Assembly: GCA_036280655.1 (NCBI GenBank) | Contig: DASUQI010000039.1 | Coordinates: forward strand, 1 to 64,000 | Length of the DNA stretch: 64,000 nt | Reading direction: 5' to 3' | DNA from: DASSJM01 sp036280655 | Lineage (GTDB): Bacteria > Actinomycetota > UBA4738 > HRBIN12 | In this document: piece by piece, positions 25,713 through 34,044 of the stretch | Numbering within the stretch: the first letter of the stretch is position 1 | Layout: the number at the start of each line of letters is the position of its first letter | Program-made: the position numbers and the translations under genes | Notes under the pieces: generated by a model | What the model saw: only the letters and a program-made list of their open reading frames with translations | Database searches by the model: none | What the model was told of the DNA's origin: nothing

Positions 25713-26321
25713 ATGGCGTACGTCTCCAGGGGGTTCCAAGGCAAGCGCGCGAAGGAACGCGAGGACTCGAGGTTGCCTCCCGGGCAGTACCTCGCCGACG
25801 ACTTCCCGGTGCTGTCCGCCGGGCCGACGCCGCACACGCCGCTGAACGAGTGGTCGTTCGCGATCGAGAGCGAGCTGGGCGAGGTCCTCGAACGGTGGTC
25901 CTGGGAGTCGTTCCGCGCACTCCCGAGCGAGGAGGTGCGCGTCGACATCCACTGCGTCACGAAGTGGTCGAAGCTGGACACGACGTGGGAGGGCGTCTCG
26001 ATCGACACGCTCCTAGAAGGTGTCGAGCACGATGCCACTCACGCGATGGCGTTCTCGGACGGTGACTACCTCACGAACGTCCCGCTCGAAGACCTGCTCG
26101 ACGGGAAAGCATGGATCGCCTTCGCCTATGACGGTGCTCCGCTGGAGCCGGAGCACGGGGGTCCTGCGCGGCTCCTGGTTCCCCACCTGTACTTCTGGAA
26201 GAGCGCGAAGTGGGTCCGGGGTCTCCGGCTGATGGACCGCGACGAGCCGGGGTTCTGGGAGTCCTACGGCTATCACATCTATGGGGATCCATGGAGAGAG
26301 CAGCGGTACGCGGGCGACTGA
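25713..26321 (+). CDS. sulfite oxidase-like molybdopterin oxidoreductase
   Basis: 202-residue single-domain Moco protein of the oxidoreductase molybdopterin-binding family. The molybdenum-ligand cysteine is in VRVDIHCVTKWS; other family segments are FPVLSAGPTPHTPLNEWSF, GVSIDTLLEGVEHD and PHLYFWKSAKWVRGLRLMD. There is no signal peptide, so it is probably cytosolic, unlike periplasmic MsrP. It overlaps the next gene, an FAD/NAD(P) reductase, by 31 nt and is followed by a zinc-ribbon protein, suggesting a three-part redox module. The electron acceptor or substrate is unknown. Confidence 0.85.
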   Translation: MAYVSRGFQGKRAKEREDSRLPPGQYLADDFPVLSAGPTPHTPLNEWSFAIESELGEVLERWSWESFRALPSEEVRVDIHCVTKWSKLDTTWEGVSIDTLLEGVEHDATHAMAFSDGDYLTNVPLEDLLDGKAWIAFAYDGAPLEPEHGGPARLLVPHLYFWKSAKWVRGLRLMDRDEPGFWESYGYHIYGDPWREQRYAGD

Positions 26322-27043
26322 GCTGGACGCTCGCCGAGGTCGTCGACCTGGTCGACGAGACACCCAGGGTACGCAGCATCATCCTGAACGTGCCCGGGTG
26401 GATCGGACACCGAGCAGGTCAACATGTCGACGTCCGCCTGACGGCAGAGGACGGGTATCAGGCGCAGCGCAGCTACTCAATCGCGTCGGCCCCCGAGGAT
26501 CAGCACCTCGCGCTGACGGTCGAGAGGCTGCCGGACGGGGAGGTGTCCTCGTACCTCGTCGGGGAGCTGCGCCACGGCGACATGCTCGAGCTGCGAGGGC
26601 CGGTCGGCGGCTACTTCGTCTGGGAGGCGGGTGTGGTAAGCCCGCTGCTGCTGGTCGCCGGCGGCTCCGGAGTCGTCCCGTTGATGTCAATGTTGCGCCA
26701 TCGCGAAGCGTCTGGGACGGCGGTGGGGGCGAAGCTCCTGTACTCCTCGAGGTCGTGGGAGGATGTGATCTACCGAGAGGAGCTGGAGCGGCTCGCTTCC
26801 GCCGCTCAGGCGCCGCACGTCGTTCACACGCTCACGCGGTCGCAGCCCTCGGGATGGACCGGCTACGCGCGCCGAGTGGACGATCAGATGCTTGTAGAGG
26901 TCGCGTGGCCCGCTTCGGCCATGCCATCGGTGTTCGTGTGCGGACCGACCCCGTTCGTCGAGTCGATCGCCGCCGCCCTCGTGCTCTTGGGCTACCCCGC
27001 CACCAGCGTCAAAACGGAGCGCTTCGGACCCACGGGAGGCTAG
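26291..27043 (+). CDS. FAD-binding ferredoxin/flavodoxin reductase-like protein
   Basis: 250 residues of the ferredoxin-NADP reductase fold. FAD site: RSYSIASAPED and the following phosphate region GEVSSYLVGELRHGD. NAD(P) site: LLLVAGGSGVVPLMSMLRH and SVFVCGPTPFVESIAAAL. There is no 2Fe-2S domain, so it must hand electrons to a partner, probably the adjacent molybdenum protein. The ATG at 26291 lies inside the end of the previous gene, implying coupled translation. A 40-bp piece of a second, similar gene survives at about 30.1 kb on the other strand. Confidence 0.83.
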   Translation: MERAAVRGRLSWTLAEVVDLVDETPRVRSIILNVPGWIGHRAGQHVDVRLTAEDGYQAQRSYSIASAPEDQHLALTVERLPDGEVSSYLVGELRHGDMLELRGPVGGYFVWEAGVVSPLLLVAGGSGVVPLMSMLRHREASGTAVGAKLLYSSRSWEDVIYREELERLASAAQAPHVVHTLTRSQPSGWTGYARRVDDQMLVEVAWPASAMPSVFVCGPTPFVESIAAALVLLGYPATSVKTERFGPTGG

Positions 27044-27316
27044 ATGGAGAGCGATGCGATGCGGGTCGACGGAAACGCGATCGCCGGGATCCTCGGCGAG
27101 GTGTTCGTCAAGGACATGACCGCCGTACGTATCGCGTGTGGCGGATGCGGCAAGGTGGAACCTACTGGCGCGGAGCACGTGTATATGCGGGCACCCGGCA
27201 TCGTGATGCGATGCTGCCACTGCGACAGCGTCCTTCTGGTCGTTTCCTACACTGGAGAGACGTACCGCCTCGGCTTCGGTGGAGCAAGATCGCTGGAGTT
27301 CTCCGGAAAGCTCTGA
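27044..27316 (+). CDS. zinc-ribbon protein, DUF6510-like
   Basis: 90 residues. Two Cys pairs, CGGCGK and CCHCD, sit about 30 residues apart and form a probable zinc ribbon. The start ATG directly follows the TAG stop of the reductase gene, so the genes are one operon. A partner role, such as metal handling or subunit bridging for the molybdenum enzyme and reductase, is inferred from position only. Confidence 0.72.
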   Translation: MESDAMRVDGNAIAGILGEVFVKDMTAVRIACGGCGKVEPTGAEHVYMRAPGIVMRCCHCDSVLLVVSYTGETYRLGFGGARSLEFSGKL

Positions 27317-27537
27317 CTCGAGGCTCGCCGCCGACTCCCGGGGGTCGGTGCCAAATGCGCTACTCGGCGACGAAGGGGCCGCCGCGAGCGCTCTCGGTCA
27401 GCTCTGGACGACCGGGTAGATCGCGTCGGCGACGAGTCCGTGTGCTTCATTGTGACCGTCATTCGCAATCTCGGCGTCGGTGGCCTCCACGAGGCAGAAC
27501 ACCTTCCCATCCTCCGCATCCGTGGGGACGCCGCCGC

Positions 27538-27801
27538 CTCGACCGGCCGAACGGCCGCATCGCGTACCGGTTCCATGCCCGCGACGTCCACCTCGTCATG
27601 GGGCCGAGCTCGCGCGAGCATCCGATCGGTTTCCGGGTCACACTCGACGGGGGCCCCCAGGGGGCGAACGGCACCGACGTGGAGGCCGACGGCTCGGGCA
27701 CGCTCGCCGAGCAGCGGATGTACCAGCTCGTCCGTCAGCAGGGACCGATCGTCGATCTCGTCTTCGAGATTGGTGGCGCGGAGGCGTTCACGTTCGGCTG
27801 A
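27538..27801 (+). pseudogene. C-terminal remnant of a DipZ-like thioredoxin-fold protein
   Basis: The frame reads NGRIAYRFHARDVHLVMGPS, then GFRVTLDGGPQGANGTDV and ends LVFEIGGAEAFTFG, matching the C-terminal carbohydrate-binding-like module of DipZ/TlpA-type proteins. The thioredoxin domain and membrane part are absent, and the last strand seems shortened by a small deletion. The region 27317-27537 before it holds no recognisable gene. Confidence 0.5.
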
Positions 27802-27877
27802 GCGTGCCGGAACAAACCGTCGCCTTCGTGGGTTCTCGGTTCAGTTGAGTGGCCTCATCCACGAGGAGATGATCACG

Positions 27878-28693
27878 ATGAGCGAACAGCTTCGAACGTC
27901 GCGGGACGCGGTGCTCGTCGATGATGCGGAGACGATCCGGATGATGGGCCTCCCGGTGATCGAGGCGCTCCCCTCCCCCGGCGCACCCTACGAGCTGACC
28001 GATCCGTTCATCCTGGTCCACGAGGGACGGTTCCGACTCTCCGACCTGGCGGGTGTCGACACGAAGCATCCCCACCGCGGGTTCGACAACCTGTGGTACG
28101 TGCTGAGCGGCGAGGCCAGCACCGGTCACACCACCGGCCCGAACGGATCCACCGAACGCGCGCACCTGTCGGAGGGCTCGCTCCTGTGGCTCCGGACCGG
28201 CCGCGGTGCATGGCACGCCGAGCGCATCGGGGGCGACGAGATCGCGGAGGGCCGCGGGGACACCGAGTTCCGGAGCGTCCTGTTCTGGGTGAACCTGGCG
28301 CGGAAGGACAAGGGTGCCGAGCCGCGCGCGACGGTGCTCCGACCGGATCAGATCCCGGTGCGGACGGAGGACGATGCGACGGTCCGCGTGCTCGTCGGCG
28401 AGGGATCGCCGGTGGAGCTCGGAACGCCAGCTTCGATCCTCGACGTGGAGTTGCCCAGCGGCGGCGAAACGATCCTGCCGGTACCCGCGGACTTCCAAGG
28501 ATTCGCGTACCTCCTGGAGGGCGAAGTGACGTTCGGCGCCAACGGGCGCCGGGGGGGGGTCCGTCAGCTGGTGCTGCTCGGTCCCGGCGACGAGCTTGTC
28601 GTCACCGACGCCACCCCCGGCACGAGGTTCATGCTGATGGCCGGGAGGCCCTACGGCGAGACGCCGCGCTTCAACGGGCCGTTCGTGGACTGA
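27878..28693 (+). CDS. pirin family protein (island copy)
   Basis: 271-residue bicupin. The N-terminal cupin carries the metal-site motifs KHPHRGFDNLWYVLSG and RGAWHAER, supplying the three His and one Glu that bind iron in pirins. Pirins act as quercetinases or redox-sensing cofactors; which holds here is unknown. The ATG at 27878 has GAGGAG nine bases upstream. A close paralogue is at 43852-44670 outside the island, so this copy may come from a related genome or from duplication. A DUF5709-like gene follows after 14 nt. Confidence 0.88.
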   Translation: MSEQLRTSRDAVLVDDAETIRMMGLPVIEALPSPGAPYELTDPFILVHEGRFRLSDLAGVDTKHPHRGFDNLWYVLSGEASTGHTTGPNGSTERAHLSEGSLLWLRTGRGAWHAERIGGDEIAEGRGDTEFRSVLFWVNLARKDKGAEPRATVLRPDQIPVRTEDDATVRVLVGEGSPVELGTPASILDVELPSGGETILPVPADFQGFAYLLEGEVTFGANGRRGGVRQLVLLGPGDELVVTDATPGTRFMLMAGRPYGETPRFNGPFVD

Positions 28694-28707
28694 GGAGGAG
28701 AGGCGCC

Positions 28708-29064
28708 ATGGATAAGGACGATCCGTGGGACGAGGACGGCGATGAAGAGCTCGAGGCCGAGATCATGCGTGCCGATCGCCCGTTCGGAGCCGAGCTCCGA
28801 GGTACGACGGCGCGGGAGGAACGCGCCGGCGAGAGCCTCGATCAGGAGCTCGTCCAGGAACGGCCCGAGCGGCCGGCCACGGACGAGGCGGTGGACCTGG
28901 AGGACGACGGTCTGCCGGACGATGAGGCCCAGCTCGTCTCGGACGGCTCCGTCGAAGAGGACGAGTTCGCGTCACCCGAGGAATCGGCGCTGACGATCAG
29001 GGACGAGGTGCCCGGCGCGACCGATCACGACGACCCCCACCCCGATCAGGACGAGCCTGACTGA
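28708..29064 (+). CDS. acidic low-complexity protein, DUF5709-like (island copy)
   Basis: 118 residues, very rich in Asp and Glu, no membrane segment. It begins MDKDDPWDEDGDEELEAE and ends PGATDHDDPHPDQDEPD. A paralogue at 32112-32474 shares the ELEAEI(M/L)RADR core and the PGATDHDDPHP end, so the family is real though its function is unknown. GAGGAGGAG precedes the ATG. Probably co-transcribed with the pirin gene. Confidence 0.65.
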   Translation: MDKDDPWDEDGDEELEAEIMRADRPFGAELRGTTAREERAGESLDQELVQERPERPATDEAVDLEDDGLPDDEAQLVSDGSVEEDEFASPEESALTIRDEVPGATDHDDPHPDQDEPD

Positions 29065-29112
29065 GGCGCGCTCCTCCCGTGGGTCCGGTCCGCCGTCCCG
29101 GTGCGGCGACGA

Positions 29113-29508
29113 TCAGGACGTGGTCCGAGTACGAGCCCGCGGCTCGACGAACCCGAGCCATGCGAAGCCCGATGCGAGTAGCAGATTCAGGCCGACCGCG
29201 ACCAGGCCCAGGGCGTTGAACGGCCCGAAGATGGTCCCCCAGAACGCCAGGATCACGCCGATCCCGTAGGTGACCGCAAGGGCTCGGCTGATCGCTCGCC
29301 CGGCGGGTGAGTCCGCGACATCTCTGGTCAGCCACGTCGTCAGGCCGGTGGCGAACAGCCCCAGACCGAACCAGCGAGCCATGTAGATCCCGTCGGGGTT
29401 CGCGTCGATGCCGTAGATGTCCAGGATCGGATCGGTCACCGCGAATAGTGCGATGCCGTAGAAGCCCGTGATCACCGCGTTCAGCACGAACAGTCGCCTC
29501 GGAGTCAT
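29113..29508 (-). CDS. four-helix membrane protein downstream of MarR
   Basis: 131 residues with four hydrophobic helices (about 7-25, 41-61, 75-95 and 101-120) and a basic tail. It starts MTPRRLFVLNAVITGFYGI after GGAGG-like GAGGGAG, 7 nt downstream of the marR stop. Likely the regulated partner of the MarR gene; family not recognised. Confidence 0.7.
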   Translation of the reverse strand: MTPRRLFVLNAVITGFYGIALFAVTDPILDIYGIDANPDGIYMARWFGLGLFATGLTTWLTRDVADSPAGRAISRALAVTYGIGVILAFWGTIFGPFNALGLVAVGLNLLLASGFAWLGFVEPRARTRTTS

Positions 29509-29515
29509 CGCTCCC

Positions 29516-29992
29516 TCAACCCCTTCCTGCGTCTCCGCGATCGTCCTCGAGTCGGCGGGACAGTTCATCGAGCACGCGCACGGCGGCATCGAGATCCGAA
29601 CGCGCGATCCCCCGTCCGAGCCCGTTCACCCACACCACCTGCCTGGCGTCGATCGCGCGGTACTTCGCGAGGCCCTGCTTCGTCAGACCGACCAACGCGG
29701 AGCGGCGATGATCCTGGTTCGGGGCGAGCTCGAGAAGGCGTTCTCGAACCAGGCGCCGCACGGTGGCGTGCACGCTCTGTCGCGTCAGGCCCATGCGCCG
29801 GGCGATCTGCGGCACGGTGAGCGGCCGTTCCGCGAGGGCGATGGCGCCGAGCACCTGCCAGCGCGCGGACGTGAGCCCCTCGTCGGCGCTCAGGTGATCT
29901 CCCGCACCCACCAGGAGACCGTTCGCTCGGAACGTCGACAGGATCAGGTCCGTGACGGCACCCCCCGCCGGCGTTCGCCCCTCCCGCTCCAT
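29516..29992 (-). CDS. MarR family transcriptional regulator
   Basis: 158 residues with the winged-helix core: LTSARWQVLGAIALAERPLTV, recognition helix region IARRMGLTRQSVHATVRRLV, and wing NQDHRRSALVGLT. It starts at a strong leaderless-type promoter that carries two CCTGACAT direct repeats around the -35 box, so autoregulation is likely. It forms an operon with the membrane protein gene downstream. Confidence 0.87.
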   Translation of the reverse strand: MEREGRTPAGGAVTDLILSTFRANGLLVGAGDHLSADEGLTSARWQVLGAIALAERPLTVPQIARRMGLTRQSVHATVRRLVRERLLELAPNQDHRRSALVGLTKQGLAKYRAIDARQVVWVNGLGRGIARSDLDAAVRVLDELSRRLEDDRGDAGRG

Positions 29993-29999
29993 GGACCGG

Positions 30000-30028
30000 A
30001 TCCTAGCCGAATGTCAGGGTACTGTCAA
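30000..30028 (-). promoter_or_regulatory. consensus promoter of marR
   Basis: TTGACA at 30028-30023, 17-nt spacer, TAGGAT at 30005-30000, then 7 nt to the ATG. This is the best sigma-70-type promoter in the window and predicts a leaderless or nearly leaderless transcript. Confidence 0.75.
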
Positions 30029-30037
30029 GATGTCAGG
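30011..30037 (-). promoter_or_regulatory. two CCTGACAT direct repeats, candidate MarR operator
   Basis: CCTGACAT occurs at 30037-30030 and 30018-30011 with a 19-bp period, bracketing the -35 box TTGACA (itself sharing TGACA). A repressor bound here would block the promoter. Confidence 0.5.
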
Positions 30038-30078
30038 ACTCTGCCGGCTCGCGCGACGAGGCTCGGCTGATCCGTTCA

Positions 30079-30177
30079 TCAACCGAACGGTTGATCTCGG
30101 CACCATCCACCTGCGCGCCTGAACGTAGCCGCCAGCTCCTCCCGGTAGATCACGTCCTCCCAGGATCTCGACGAGGG
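30079..30177 (-). pseudogene. fragment of a second FAD reductase gene
   Basis: The minus-strand frame reads SSRSWEDVIYREEL, identical to the matching part of the reductase at 26291-27043 and also close at nucleotide level over about 40 bp; the rest of the gene is missing. Between 30178 and 30433 no gene is supported on either strand. Confidence 0.55.
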
Positions 30178-30433
30178 TCGGAATTCGCGGACCTGCGCGT
30201 GTGTGGATACGCGGCTCGACGCTCGGAATCGCGCCGGTGCGATGCGCCGCCGAATGTTCGGACCTCGTTCACGTTCGCTTCGGCTTCCCGCTTCGTGCGG
30301 TTGCCATGCTGCATTCGCTCGGCCCCGGAGAATCGTCATGCCTCGCCCAGCCAACCGATGTCGTCTCTTGTCAATCCGTAGGCTCGTTCCTACTGGTGAC
30401 GGTCGTTACGGAGGTCTGGCGCCACGAGGAGCC

Positions 30434-30874
30434 TCACCCGAGGGGAACCCGACCGCGATCGTGCTCGGGGCGGTTCTGGACGGGGTACCCGAGTCGCTCG
30501 TGCTCGGCCTTAGCCTCCTGAACGGCGAGGGGCTGTCCGTAACGCTCCTCGCAGCCATCTTTCTCTCCAACTTCCCCGAGTCGATGGCCGCCTCGGTGGG
30601 ACTCATGAACCAGGGCCGCAGCAAAGGGCGGATCTTCGCGATGTGGACGGTCGTGGTCCTCGTCTGCGCACTGTCGTCCGCGGTGGGATTCGCGCTACTC
30701 GACGGCGCCTCGAACAATTCCATCGCGTTCGTGGAAGCCTTCGCGGCGGGCGCCATTCTCACGATGCTGGCCGACACGATGATGCCCGAGGCGTTCGAGC
30801 ACGGCGGACCGTTGGCCGGACTCTCGACCACGTTCGGATTCACGCTCGCGTTCCTGATCGCCTCGTTCGAATAG
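30434..30874 (+). pseudogene. C-terminal half of a ZIP-family metal transporter
   Basis: The frame from about 30434 carries the ZIP second-half signature VLGAVLDGVPESLVLGLSLL, then FLSNFPESMAASVGL and the end helix region AGAILTMLADTMMPEAFEHG. Real ZIP proteins have about eight helices; only about four remain and upstream sequence is not coding-like, so the gene is 5'-truncated. Confidence 0.6.
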
Positions 30875-31086
30875 ACGGGCCTTGAGCCAGCAGCGAGTTC
30901 GTCTGGCCGGATGGGATCCGACTCCTACCCTGCAAGCGCTCGTGAACCGGGACCGGCTCGAGTTCCTCGGCTAGCGGTGGCCTCCCGGTGGCCAGCAGCG
31001 TCGGACGACCGGGATCGACCGAGATACACCTAGTGCCACTACCTGCGGAAACGTACCTCAGTAGTATCCAGTCGACGTGCTCACGG
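30875..31086. other. non-coding end of the island
   Basis: About 210 bp between the truncated ZIP gene and the right att copy. No coding signal, integrase remnant or clear promoter was seen. Confidence 0.5.
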
Positions 31087-31132
31087 GGTTTCCTAAACCG
31101 TGTGTCGCAGGTTCGATTCCTGCCGGGGGCAC
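31087..31132 (+). repeat. att-type direct repeat, right copy
   Basis: 46 bp identical to 18167-18212 in tRNA-Arg. The 5' half of a tRNA is absent, so this is not a functional gene. It marks the right boundary of the roughly 13-kb island. Confidence 0.85.
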
Positions 31133-31182
31133 GCCATCGTGGCCGATGTCGCCGGAACGGTCGGCGGGAGGACCGAAGCTCG

Positions 31183-32088
31183 GTGCCTCAGGGTTCGCTC
31201 CGCGTCATCGGTGTTCCGTACAACTCCGCCGGTCGGTCCGACGGGGTTGCGGAAGCACCGGCGGCGCTTCGCGCGGCGGGGCTCGTCGAAGGCCTCGTGG
31301 ATGCGGGCGCGGCCGTCGTCGACCGCGGGGACCTTCGGATCGTCCCCACCTCGCCACGGCGAGACCCCGTCTCCGGCCTGATCGATCCGGATGGACTCCT
31401 GAGGATGCTCAGGGTGGTACGGGAGGAGGTTCGAGCGGCCCTCCACGAGAGGGCATTCCCTCTCGTCATCGGCGGGGATTGCCCGGTCCTGCTCGGCTGC
31501 CTCGCCGCGTGGGGGCAGAAGAGCGACGTCGGTGTCCTGTTCGTCGACGGTCACGAGGACGCCTGGCCACCCCATGCGTCGACCACCGGCGAGGCGGCAG
31601 ACATGGAGCTCGGCCTCGCGCTCGGGCGCGGGCTGGAGAACCTGCCGACGGCGCTCCGGGAGGAGATCCCACGCTTGGACCCGGACGTCGTCGTCGTCGT
31701 CGGTCCCCGGGATGCCGACGAGCTTGCGTCGGCTGGGGTCGAATCGACCGGTGATGTCGTCGAGATCATCGGCCCCGAGGAGCTCGAACGTCGCGGTGGT
31801 GCGATCGTCTCCGGCGCGTTGACCCGACTCCACCGGGCCGCGGCCTGGTGGCTCCATGTCGATCTCGACGTCCTGTCGTCGCAGAGCCTCGCGGCCGTCG
31901 ACTATCCGCAACCGGGAGGCGTCGGATGGCGGGCGTTGCAGGACCTCACGATCGCCGCGTTGGCGGGTCAAGGCATCGCCGGCTGGGACGTCACGATCTA
32001 CAACCCCGAGCTGGACCCGTCGGGCGACGATGCCCGCCGGATCGTCGAGTACGTCGGCGCTTCGCTCGGCGCGTCGATGGGTCGATAG
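31183..32088 (+). CDS. arginase/agmatinase family protein
   Basis: 301 residues with the ureohydrolase metal motifs in changed form: VIGGDCPVLLGC (usual GGDHS), LFVDGHEDAWPP (usual DAHxD) and WWLHVDLDVLSSQSLAAVDYP (usual DxDxxDP). The Cys at the GGDH position and Gly in DGHED set it apart from true arginases; such members include formiminoglutamase-like and uncharacterised enzymes. The GTG at 31183 has GGGAGG upstream. It starts 51 bp after the right att copy and thus lies just outside the island. Confidence 0.78.
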   Translation: MPQGSLRVIGVPYNSAGRSDGVAEAPAALRAAGLVEGLVDAGAAVVDRGDLRIVPTSPRRDPVSGLIDPDGLLRMLRVVREEVRAALHERAFPLVIGGDCPVLLGCLAAWGQKSDVGVLFVDGHEDAWPPHASTTGEAADMELGLALGRGLENLPTALREEIPRLDPDVVVVVGPRDADELASAGVESTGDVVEIIGPEELERRGGAIVSGALTRLHRAAAWWLHVDLDVLSSQSLAAVDYPQPGGVGWRALQDLTIAALAGQGIAGWDVTIYNPELDPSGDDARRIVEYVGASLGASMGR

Positions 32089-32111
32089 CGCCGACGAGAT
32101 CGAACCGCACC

Positions 32112-32474
32112 TCAGTCGTCGTCGACCGGATGCGGATCGTCGTGGTCGGTCGCTCCCGGCGCGTCCTCGCGCTCGGAGACCGCCGCGTCCTCCGGCGGGG
32201 CGAACTCGTCGCGTTGTTCCACGGCGTCCCCGACGAGCTCGTCCTCCTCATCGGTCACGCCCTCGTCCACGATGGTCAGGCTCTCGTCCGTGGAGCGGCG
32301 GTCCGGTCGTTCCCGCGCGAGGGCGCGGTCGAGCCCCTCGCCGGCTGCCTCTTCCTCGGCGGTGGTCCCGAACGACTCGGCTCCCGAGGCGCGATCCGCC
32401 CGGAGGATCTCCGCCTCGAGCTCCTCCGCGGCGACCTCCTCATCGCCTTCATCGCGGGGGTCGTGGTCGTGCAC
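32112..32474 (-). CDS. acidic low-complexity protein, DUF5709-like (chromosomal copy)
   Basis: 120 residues from a GTG that follows AGGAGAGGAG; the longer frame from 32504 would place the ribosome site inside the gene. Asp/Glu-rich, with VHDHDPRDEGDEEVAAEELE at the start and PGATDHDDPHPVDDD at the end, paralogous to 28708-29064. Function unknown. Confidence 0.6.
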   Translation of the reverse strand: MHDHDPRDEGDEEVAAEELEAEILRADRASGAESFGTTAEEEAAGEGLDRALARERPDRRSTDESLTIVDEGVTDEEDELVGDAVEQRDEFAPPEDAAVSEREDAPGATDHDDPHPVDDD

Positions 32475-32655
32475 GGGATCTCCTCTCCTGGACATCGACG
32501 GCATCGGTCACACGAGACATCCCCCGGACCGGCCCGTCCCACACGTGTGATCTGCCTGAGCTCCCTCGGAACGACCCGGTCGGCGCCCCCGCCCGGCGGC
32601 TCGTGGACTCGGATCGCTTGTCGTGTCGCTCGGGAAGAGGTGAAGATGCCTCCCC

Positions 32656-33999
32656 GTGGAGACGCCGAAGACCCAGGACCGATCCCGATCTTGGTTCGCT
32701 CGCGGGACCGAGATCCTCGCTCGGATCGGGGCGGACCCCCGGGACGACGACGAGCTGCGCCAGAAGAAGGCGCTCCTCGTCTTGCTCGCGGTCCTCATCG
32801 CTCCCGTGTCCGTCATCTGGGGCATCCTGTATCTCTCCCTCGGCTCGGCGGTGGGCATCGCGCCCCTCGTCTACTGCGCCATCTCGGTCGCGTCCCTGGT
32901 GGTGTTCGCGCGCACCAGGAACTTCCGGTTCCTGCTCGTCGCCCAGCTCCTGGCGATCCTCGTGGCGCCGACGGCCGGCGGTCAGATGCTGGTGGGGGGG
33001 TTCCTCCCCTCCGGCGCCGTCGGGCTCTGGGGGATCCTTGCTCCGCTGGGGGCGCTCGTCTTCCTCGAGGTGAGTCAGGCCGTCCGCTGGTTCGTCGCGT
33101 TCCTGTTCGTCTTCCTGCTGACGGGGATCCTCGGCGAGGTGCTCTTCCCCGATGCCGACCTCCCGTTGTGGTTCACGAGCATGATGCTCGCGCTGAACGT
33201 CGTCGGCGTCGCTTCCGTTTCGTTCATGTTGCTCGCGACCTTCGCCCACCAGCGAAACGAGGCACTCACGGCGCTCAGGGCGGAGCAGGCGAAGTCCGAG
33301 GCCCTCCTCCTGAACGTCCTGCCGCGCCCGATCGCCGAGCGACTGAAGGCCGCCACCCAGACGATCGCCGACCATTTCGACGAGGCCTCCATCCTGTTCG
33401 CCGACGTGGTGGACTTCACCCCGCTCTCCGAGCGTCTTCCCCCCACCCACGTCGTCGGCATCCTCGACCAGCTCTTCTCCCGCTTCGACGCGCTCGTGGA
33501 GCGGCACGGGCTCGAGAAGGTCAAGACGATCGGCGACTGCTACATGGCGTCCTCGGGCGTGCCCGATCCGTCCCCGGACCACGCGCACCGGGCCGCGCTG
33601 CTCGCGCTGGACATGCGGGAGGCCGTCGCGACCTCGAAGGTAGCCGGGCGGTCGGGTCTGCAACTGAGGATCGGGATCAACTCCGGGCCGGTCGTCGCCG
33701 GCGTGATCGGCACGAAACGCTTCCTCTACGACCTGTGGGGCGACGCCGTGAACATCGCGAGCCGCATGGAATCCCACGGCACGCCCGGCGAGATCCAGAT
33801 CACGCGGGAGACGTACGAGCTGTTGAAGGGCGAGTTCGTCTGCCGGCCACGGGGAACGATCCCGGTCAAGGGGAAGGGCGAGGTCGAGACCTGGTACCTC
33901 GTCGAGTCACGGTCGGACGACCGGCGAACCGAGAGCGGCGACGTCTCGGAGCCGGCGATGCATGGTCAAGACCCGGCCGAGCCCCCTCCACCCGGATAG
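32656..33999 (+). CDS. membrane-bound class III adenylate/guanylate cyclase
   Basis: 447 residues. About six transmembrane helices (about 38-190) are followed by a coiled linker (NEALTALRAEQAKSEALLLNVLP) and a complete catalytic domain: metal Asp in ILFADVVDFTPLSERL and KTIGDCYMASSGVP, and the transition-state region LWGDAVNIASRMESHG with Asn and Arg present. All key residues seem intact, so it probably makes cAMP. The GTG start has GGAAGAGG upstream. The acidic/Pro-rich tail of about 35 residues is not conserved. Confidence 0.88.
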   Translation: METPKTQDRSRSWFARGTEILARIGADPRDDDELRQKKALLVLLAVLIAPVSVIWGILYLSLGSAVGIAPLVYCAISVASLVVFARTRNFRFLLVAQLLAILVAPTAGGQMLVGGFLPSGAVGLWGILAPLGALVFLEVSQAVRWFVAFLFVFLLTGILGEVLFPDADLPLWFTSMMLALNVVGVASVSFMLLATFAHQRNEALTALRAEQAKSEALLLNVLPRPIAERLKAATQTIADHFDEASILFADVVDFTPLSERLPPTHVVGILDQLFSRFDALVERHGLEKVKTIGDCYMASSGVPDPSPDHAHRAALLALDMREAVATSKVAGRSGLQLRIGINSGPVVAGVIGTKRFLYDLWGDAVNIASRMESHGTPGEIQITRETYELLKGEFVCRPRGTIPVKGKGEVETWYLVESRSDDRRTESGDVSEPAMHGQDPAEPPPPG

Positions 34000-34044
34000 C
34001 ACGCCCGTTGCCGGCCGGACAGAAGGATCGGGATGCCGTCCGGT

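Noticed and set aside
31087..31132. Second tRNA-Arg gene
   Set aside because: Only the 3' part is present; acceptor 5' strand and D arm are missing, so it is an att copy and not a tRNA.
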